From the NCBI GenBank assembly GCA_000474255.1, contig BATO01000055.1, forward strand, positions 1 to 43,771: DNA of 43,771 nucleotides, read 5' to 3'. The position numbers and the translations under genes are program-made. Source of the DNA: Aquipseudomonas alcaligenes MRY13-0052. GTDB lineage: Bacteria; Pseudomonadota; Gammaproteobacteria; Pseudomonadales; Pseudomonadaceae. The notes under the pieces are model-generated. The model did not search any database and had not been told where the DNA came from. It worked only from the letters and a program-made list of their open reading frames with translations. Positions 40,045 through 43,771 of the stretch are shown piece after piece. Each line of letters opens with the position of its first letter. Within the stretch, counting starts at the first letter, position 1.

Positions 40045-40527
40045 TCAGGACAACTGCTGCTTCAACGCATCGCCCTGGCCGAGCACGCGGGGCATGTCGT
40101 CGTAGCGAATCCACCACTGGCCCTGCCACTCCATGAGGTTGAGCTGGTGGTGGCCCTGCCATTTCAGCAGGTGGCGGCGTGGCTGGGTGTCGGGCGCGCG
40201 CTGGCCGTCGCGCAGGGCGGGGAGCACTTCCTGGGTTATCCACTGGCGCAGGCTGCTGTTTTCCGGGTGGTAGAAGTTGACCAGCAGCAGGGCGTGCAGC
40301 CCGCTTTCGTTCACCAGCAGCTCTTCAGTGAATTGCCCGGCCTCGTGACGCAGGGTTTCCAGGCGCCACTGGTCGGCGTCCAGCTTGGCGGTGATGCGCA
40401 TGTCGAGGCGGCTGTTGGTGAGGCGGGCGAGGTCGCGGCAGCAGAACCAGGGCAGGCCGTCGATCAGCACGACGTGGAGGGGGCGGCGGAAGCGGACGAA
40501 GCGGGTGGCGGTGCGGTAGTCAGTCAT
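40045..40527 (-). CDS. Bro-N domain (phage antirepressor-like) protein
   Basis: A 160-residue protein: RFVRFRRPLHVVLIDGLPWFCCRDLARLTNS and LLVNESGLHALLLVNFYHPENSSLRQWITQEVLPALR match the Bro-N domain found in phage antirepressors and in stand-alone chromosomal proteins of Pseudomonas. The C-terminal part after about residue 115 (LLKWQGHHQLNLMEWQGQWWIRYDDMPRVL) is Trp-rich and unassigned. Bro-N domains bind DNA. A 22-codon ORF overlaps its start by 8 bases and a highly structured leader lies further upstream, so its expression is probably controlled at the RNA level. No other phage gene is near. Confidence 0.82.
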   Translation of the reverse strand: MTDYRTATRFVRFRRPLHVVLIDGLPWFCCRDLARLTNSRLDMRITAKLDADQWRLETLRHEAGQFTEELLVNESGLHALLLVNFYHPENSSLRQWITQEVLPALRDGQRAPDTQPRRHLLKWQGHHQLNLMEWQGQWWIRYDDMPRVLGQGDALKQQLS

Positions 40528-40588
40528 GGCGCACCTCCGGGCGGGCGGTGCGGTGGGTGACGGGGTGTTGCGACTGGATGGCTCTCAT
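40520..40588 (-). CDS. 22-codon leader ORF upstream of the Bro-N gene
   Basis: ATG at 40588 with AAGGAG nine bases before it, encoding MRAIQSQHPV... (22 residues, many Arg, His and Pro) and ending in TGA that overlaps the Bro-N start (8-base overlap). The spacing, good ribosome-binding site and overlap suggest a translated leader peptide coupled to the Bro-N gene. Its ribosome-binding site is within a predicted hairpin. No similarity to a known family is recognised. Confidence 0.5.
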   Translation of the reverse strand: MRAIQSQHPVTHRTARPEVRHD

Positions 40589-40591
40589 ATC

Positions 40592-40759
40592 CCAGGACTC
40601 CTTTCTGGAAGAGGAGCCGCCACCGGCATGAGGGTGGCGGACCGTACAAGGCTTGAGACACCGGCAACTAGACAAACCGGAGGGGCAGATGCCCGTCCTG
40701 TACGGTCCGCCATAGACGGCCAGGAAGCCGGAGCCCGGAGGTCCGTCTTTCTGCTATGG
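40592..40759 (-). ncRNA. Structured RNA leader / possible cis-regulatory element
   Basis: Nested stems fill about 170 bases. Positions 40636-40648 (GGCGGACCGTACA) pair perfectly with 40699-40711; two smaller stems lie inside (CCGG-N12-CCGG and GGGC-AGAT-GCCC), giving a multi-branch junction. A second stem, CCGCCACC (40617-40624) with GGTGGCGG (40633-40640), shares 40636-40640 with the first, so the two exclude each other. CTCCT (40598-40602) pairs with AGGAG (40612-40616) and, on the minus strand, covers the leader Shine-Dalgarno sequence. CCATAG...CTATGG and GACGG...CCGTC form a fourth hairpin (40710-40759). Orientation is inferred from the leader ORF. Confidence 0.5.
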
Positions 40760-41249
40760 CGATTTTTATCCAGTTGCAGATCGGGGTCTCACTCCCGGTC
40801 ATGACCAAGGCCACGACGGGGCGAGAAGCTACTCAGAGGTTTTGTAGGACGGCAATGCAGTTGCCCTGTAGGAATTCCCTCAGCCCGCTGTGCAGTCCGC
40901 AGGGACCCGGCAACCGGGCCCGCGCCCGCCTGTAGGAACCGATGAAGCGGCTTATCGCCAATCGAAATTTCCAGAGGGCCCCCAGGGCGCGCCAGGCATA
41001 AGGATGCATGCTGGCTATTTGCTCTTTATTTCGTAAGAAAATAGCCATTTTTCAATTGGGCGTATTTCTTACAAAATCCGGAAAATCCATTGCATTCAGC
41101 GGCTTGCGCCAGTGGCGCCAGGGTGATGGCAGGGTGTGCCGGACAGCTGGCATTTCCGGGTTTTTGATCGCCGCAGAATTTCTACTACGGTCCCTTTCAT
41201 TGGTACACAAGTACTCATGGAGTCTTGGGTGTTGTAGGAGTTTTCATAA
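40760..41249. promoter_or_regulatory. A/T-rich control region upstream of the Csu pilus operon
   Basis: About 490 bases without a gene, counting to the first pilin start; the preceding 40589-40759 holds the structured leader. From about 41010 the composition drops sharply in G/C. TGGCTATTT (41012-41020) and AAATAGCCA (41039-41047) are perfect inverted arms. A GTAAGAAA core occurs inside that loop (TTTCGTAAGAAA) and again inverted at about 41069 (TTTCTTACAAAA). Such A/T-rich pilus promoters are common targets of H-NS-like MvaT proteins in Pseudomonas; that is inference. Confidence 0.45.
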
Positions 41250-41789
41250 ATGAATCGCGCTCAGTTTTTGATTTCGTCCCTGGTGCTTCTGCCTCTGTCG
41301 TCGTCTCTGGAGGCTGCGGGGACGGTCCAGGGGCAGTTGGGTGTGCAACTCGTCATCGGCGCCGGCTGCACCGTGAACAACGGCAGCAACAACGGCAGCG
41401 CGAACACGTTCGGCAGCATCGCCTTCGGCACCTATCCCAGCTTGAACAGCATCATCGAGGCGCAGTCCGTGGGCTCCTCGGCGGGCAGTTCGTTCGGGGT
41501 GACCTGCAACATCGGCACCAACTATTCGGTGGCCCTGGATTCGGGCCTGCACGCCACCGGCAACCAGCGCAACATGAGCGCCGGTGCCACCGACGTGATC
41601 GCCTACAACCTCTACAAGGAGGCCGGGCGCACGACCCTCTGGGGCAACGGCAGCAACGGCGGCACCGCCCTGGCCGGCACCGGCACCGGCGCCAACCAGG
41701 AACTGGTCGTCTACGGCCGCGTGCCGCCGCAGACGACACCCGCCACCGGCACCTATACCGACACCGTCCAGGTGACCATCACCTGGTAG
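41250..41789 (+). CDS. Csu-type pilus major subunit (spore coat U domain)
   Basis: A 179-residue secreted protein. A signal peptide covers residues 1 to about 23 (FLISSLVLLPLSSSLEA). The mature part is one spore coat protein U (SCPU) domain with two Cys (GAGCTVNN, VTCNIGTN) likely forming a disulfide, YNLYKEAGRTTLWGNG and a C-terminal strand YTDTVQVTITW. In archaic chaperone-usher pili the incomplete Ig-like subunit is completed by the N-terminal strand of its neighbour. Position first in the operon fits a CsuA/B-like main pilin. GTAGGAG lies close to the ATG. Confidence 0.9.
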   Translation: MNRAQFLISSLVLLPLSSSLEAAGTVQGQLGVQLVIGAGCTVNNGSNNGSANTFGSIAFGTYPSLNSIIEAQSVGSSAGSSFGVTCNIGTNYSVALDSGLHATGNQRNMSAGATDVIAYNLYKEAGRTTLWGNGSNGGTALAGTGTGANQELVVYGRVPPQTTPATGTYTDTVQVTITW

Positions 41790-41865
41790 CGGGCGCGCCG
41801 GGGCCGTTGCCCCGCCGCCGATGATCATTGCGACACGGAAGTACGAATCACCCCCAGGAACCGCC

Positions 41866-42393
41866 ATGGTCTGCCGTCGCGACAGCAAGTGGATATGGCT
41901 GGTGCTGATGGTTTCGACGGCGGCCAGCCCGTCGATCCATGCCGCCAGCAAGAGCGCCACCGTAGGGATCACCGCCGAAGTGTTGCCGGCCTGCAGTGCC
42001 GGAAGCACCGTCCCCGCGACCCTCGGCCAGTTCGGCACCCTGGATTTCGGCACCCACCTCGACCTCGCCGCGCAGGTCACCGTGGTCGGCACGGCTGGGG
42101 CCGGCGCGCTGCGGGTCAACTGCCTGGCCAGCACGCCCTATCGCGTGCTGATCAGCGCCGGCGGCAGTGGCAACGTCAATGCCCGCCGCATGACCGGGCC
42201 CGCCGCCGCCCAGGTCAGCTACAACCTCTACACCTCCGCCACCTACGCGACCGTCTGGGACAACAGCATCGGCGTCACCGGCACCGGCAACGGGCAGGAC
42301 CAGCTGCTGCCGGTGTACGGCCGCGTGCCGGTGCAGGCCACGCCGCTGTCGGGCACCTACACCGACACGGTCACCGTCACGGTGAGCTGGTGA
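41866..42393 (+). CDS. Csu-type pilus subunit (spore coat U domain)
   Basis: A 175-residue protein from ATG 41866 behind AGGA (the ATG at 41821 has no ribosome-binding site). Signal peptide to about residue 27 (WIWLVLMVSTAASPSIHA), then an SCPU domain with Cys in LPACSAGS and VNCLAST, VSYNLYTSATYATVWDN and the terminal YTDTVTVTVSW. Probably the CsuA equivalent. It is read with the next pilin gene, whose ATG overlaps its TGA. Confidence 0.9.
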   Translation: MVCRRDSKWIWLVLMVSTAASPSIHAASKSATVGITAEVLPACSAGSTVPATLGQFGTLDFGTHLDLAAQVTVVGTAGAGALRVNCLASTPYRVLISAGGSGNVNARRMTGPAAAQVSYNLYTSATYATVWDNSIGVTGTGNGQDQLLPVYGRVPVQATPLSGTYTDTVTVTVSW

Positions 42394-42941
42394 TGGGGCG
42401 CCTGCCGGCGTTCGCCTGCCTGGCGCTGCTGCCGGGCCTGCCGTGCCTCGCGGACACGGGCACCAACGAGTTGCAGATCACCCAGCTGTTCGAGATCAAG
42501 GCCGCGGTCACCGCCGGCTGCGTGCTGGGCAGTGGCAGCAGCGACGTGACCACCTACGGCAGCATCAACTTCGGCCAGGTCAGCACCCTGCCCAGCGACG
42601 TGACCCGGGTGAGCACCGTGGGCAACGGTTCGATCCAGCTGCAATGCACGCCCGGCACGGCACTGACCATTGCCATCAATGCCGGGCTCAACACCGCCAG
42701 CGTCAGCGGCGGGCGCTACATGATCAAGGGCGCCGAGACCCTGCGCTACCAGCTGTACAAGGACGCCGGCTACAGCGCGGTGTGGGGGGATGGCAGCAAC
42801 GGCGCCACGGCCCTGAGCGTGAGCTACAGCGCCACCAGCGGCACCCAGTCCTACCCGATCTACGCGCGGCTGTTCGCCGTGGGCAGCATGCCCAGCGCCG
42901 GCATCTACAACGACACGGTGACGGTCACCGTCAGCTATTGA
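42393..42941 (+). CDS. Csu-type pilus subunit (spore coat U domain)
   Basis: A 182-residue protein whose ATG overlaps the preceding stop (TGATG). Signal peptide to about residue 20 (LALLPGLPCLA). The SCPU domain has Cys in AGCVLGSG and LQCTPGT, LRYQLYKDAGYSAVWGDG and the final YNDTVTVTVSY. By order it corresponds to CsuB. It ends 14 bases before the chaperone gene. Confidence 0.9.
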   Translation: MGRLPAFACLALLPGLPCLADTGTNELQITQLFEIKAAVTAGCVLGSGSSDVTTYGSINFGQVSTLPSDVTRVSTVGNGSIQLQCTPGTALTIAINAGLNTASVSGGRYMIKGAETLRYQLYKDAGYSAVWGDGSNGATALSVSYSATSGTQSYPIYARLFAVGSMPSAGIYNDTVTVTVSY

Positions 42942-42955
42942 AGGGGGGAACACCC

Positions 42956-43744
42956 ATGCAGCGAACCGCCCGTGGACATGGCCTGCGCACCGGCGCCCGC
43001 GCCGCCCTGCTGGGACTCGCCCTGACGGCGGCAGGCGATGCCCATGCGGCCAGCTCGGTGCTGATCTGGCCGATCAACCCGACCATCGAGGCCGAGCAGA
43101 AGGCCGCCGCGCTGTGGCTGGAGAACCGTGGCCAGCAGCCGGTGGGCCTGCAGGTGCGGGTGATGGCCTGGCGCCAGGGCGATTTCGACGACCGGCTCGA
43201 TGCGCAACGCAGTGTGATCGGCAGCCCGCCGGTGGTGACCATCGCGCCGGGCAAGCGGCAGATGATCCGCCTGATCGCCACCCAGCCTGCGCCGGCCGGC
43301 ACCGAGCAGGCCTACCGGGTGCTGGTGGACGAGATGCTGCAGCCCGACGCGGTGGCCGATCCGCAGCTGGGGGTCAAGTTCCAGATGCGCTATTCGGTGC
43401 CGCTGTTCGTCTTCGGCACGGGCGTGGCGCCGGCGCCGGTGCCGGGGGCCAAGCCCCGGGAGGGCGTGCAGGTGCTGCAGCCGAAGCTCAGCTACCAGGT
43501 GCGCCAGGAAGGCGGGCGGCACTACCTGTTCCTGAGCAACCAGGGGGCGGCCCATGCGCGGCTGTCCAAGGTCTCGGTGCGCCAGGGGAGCGCCCGCACG
43601 CTGATCGCCGACGGCCTGCTGGGCTATGTGCTGCCCGGCGCGCAGATGCGCTGGCAGCTGCCGGACGGGGTGCCCGGCGGCAATTTCGTGCTGGAGGCGC
43701 GGATCAACGAACAGGCCGAGCCCCAGCCGATCCCGTTGCAGTGA
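42956..43744 (+). CDS. Periplasmic pilus assembly chaperone (CsuC-like)
   Basis: A 262-residue protein with a signal peptide ending at AHA near residue 31 and the two-Ig PapD-type fold: SVLIWPINPTIEAEQKAAALWLENRG at the mature N terminus, VVTIAPGKRQMIRLI (the G1-strand region that donates to subunits) and YRVLVDEML, then a second domain with HYLFLSNQGAAHARLSKV. It captures the SCPU subunits and delivers them to the usher. AAGGGGGGA lies before the ATG. Confidence 0.92.
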   Translation: MQRTARGHGLRTGARAALLGLALTAAGDAHAASSVLIWPINPTIEAEQKAAALWLENRGQQPVGLQVRVMAWRQGDFDDRLDAQRSVIGSPPVVTIAPGKRQMIRLIATQPAPAGTEQAYRVLVDEMLQPDAVADPQLGVKFQMRYSVPLFVFGTGVAPAPVPGAKPREGVQVLQPKLSYQVRQEGGRHYLFLSNQGAAHARLSKVSVRQGSARTLIADGLLGYVLPGAQMRWQLPDGVPGGNFVLEARINEQAEPQPIPLQ

Positions 43745-43771
43745 TCCGCAGCAGGCCGGTCGTCGGGGGAT
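43741..43771 (+). CDS. Start of the next gene, probably the Csu usher (cut by window end)
   Basis: A GTG at 43741 overlaps the chaperone stop codon (GTGA) and opens a frame through the last 31 bases (VIRSRPVVGG). In csu operons the usher gene follows the chaperone. The fragment is too short to show family features; the call rests on gene order. Confidence 0.3.
   Translation, partial: MIRSRPVVGG

Noticed and set aside
40045-40527. A prophage remnant signalled by the Bro-N gene
   Set aside because: No integrase, structural, lysis or repressor gene is nearby; stand-alone Bro-N proteins are common in Pseudomonas chromosomes.
40526-40804. Plus-strand frame of 92 codons across the structured region
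   Set aside because: It has no ribosome-binding site or family features and runs through perfect hairpins whose conservation would be explained by RNA structure; it is antisense to the leader and the Bro-N start.

Overview
The window is GC-rich chromosomal DNA that reads as Pseudomonas. The evidence is the protein families (HrpB, YedA, RhlE-type helicase, TesB, Csu pili, an Lrp regulator), the dense short REP-like palindromes between genes, and the strong Shine-Dalgarno codon context. No rRNA, tRNA, CRISPR array, phage structural gene or transposase gene was seen. The species cannot be named from this alone.

Layout. 1-7.5 kb: housekeeping and small accessory genes. These are the end of hrpB, a CopD-like membrane protein, a membrane-anchored EEP phosphatase/nuclease, a periplasmic solute-binding protein, a VOC protein, a YciC-like membrane protein, a DUF457-type membrane hydrolase coupled to an isochorismatase-like hydrolase, a NYN RNase-fold protein and a DEDDh exonuclease. 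7.5-8.3 kb: a gene-free block with REP palindromes and a MITE-like structure. 8.3-11.3 kb: an Lrp regulator divergent from yedA, then an RhlE-like helicase. 11.4-18.6 kb: a LuxR-type regulator, a 660-bp regulatory gap with three exact DnaA-box consensus sequences, and a polyamine-type ABC transporter (ATPase, Tat-exported binding protein, two permeases) ending in a plant-ALDH10-like aminoaldehyde dehydrogenase. 19-21.8 kb: a response regulator with a CheC-like domain coupled to a PAS protein, a VOC protein and a GNAT acetyltransferase.

21.9-35 kb is the most interesting metabolic block. A leftward run encodes two paralogous amidohydrolase_2 enzymes, a UbiD decarboxylase, its UbiX flavin prenyltransferase, a His-rich CobW GTPase, an NCS2 nucleobase-type permease and an 8-oxoguanine-deaminase-like amidohydrolase. 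UbiD/UbiX/CobW are joined by ATGA overlaps. Beside it, a LysR regulator diverges from a two-subunit Tat-exported molybdenum hydroxylase of the isoquinoline oxidoreductase type, followed by a second LysR gene. Together they look like an uptake and degradation route for an unidentified N-heterocycle (purine-, pterin- or pyridine/quinoline-like). The substrate is inference.

35-40 kb: a HI0933/TIGR03862-type flavoprotein, a zinc-ribbon TM2 protein with a pilin-like tail, a histone-deacetylase-family hydrolase, a GNAT protein and TesB. 40-41.2 kb: a Bro-N domain protein on the minus strand. It is preceded by a 22-codon leader ORF and a stretch of nested, partly mutually exclusive RNA stems that would bury the leader's ribosome-binding site. 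This is the best candidate here for an undescribed regulatory RNA. 41.2-43.8 kb: the start of a Csu-type chaperone-usher pilus operon (three spore-coat-U pilins and the chaperone), with the usher cut by the window end.

Intergenic DNA carries two repeat classes. One is short REP hairpins. The other is a 105-110 bp composite element bounded by inverted CGTAGG(G/A)TGG ends, seen in three full copies plus several halves.
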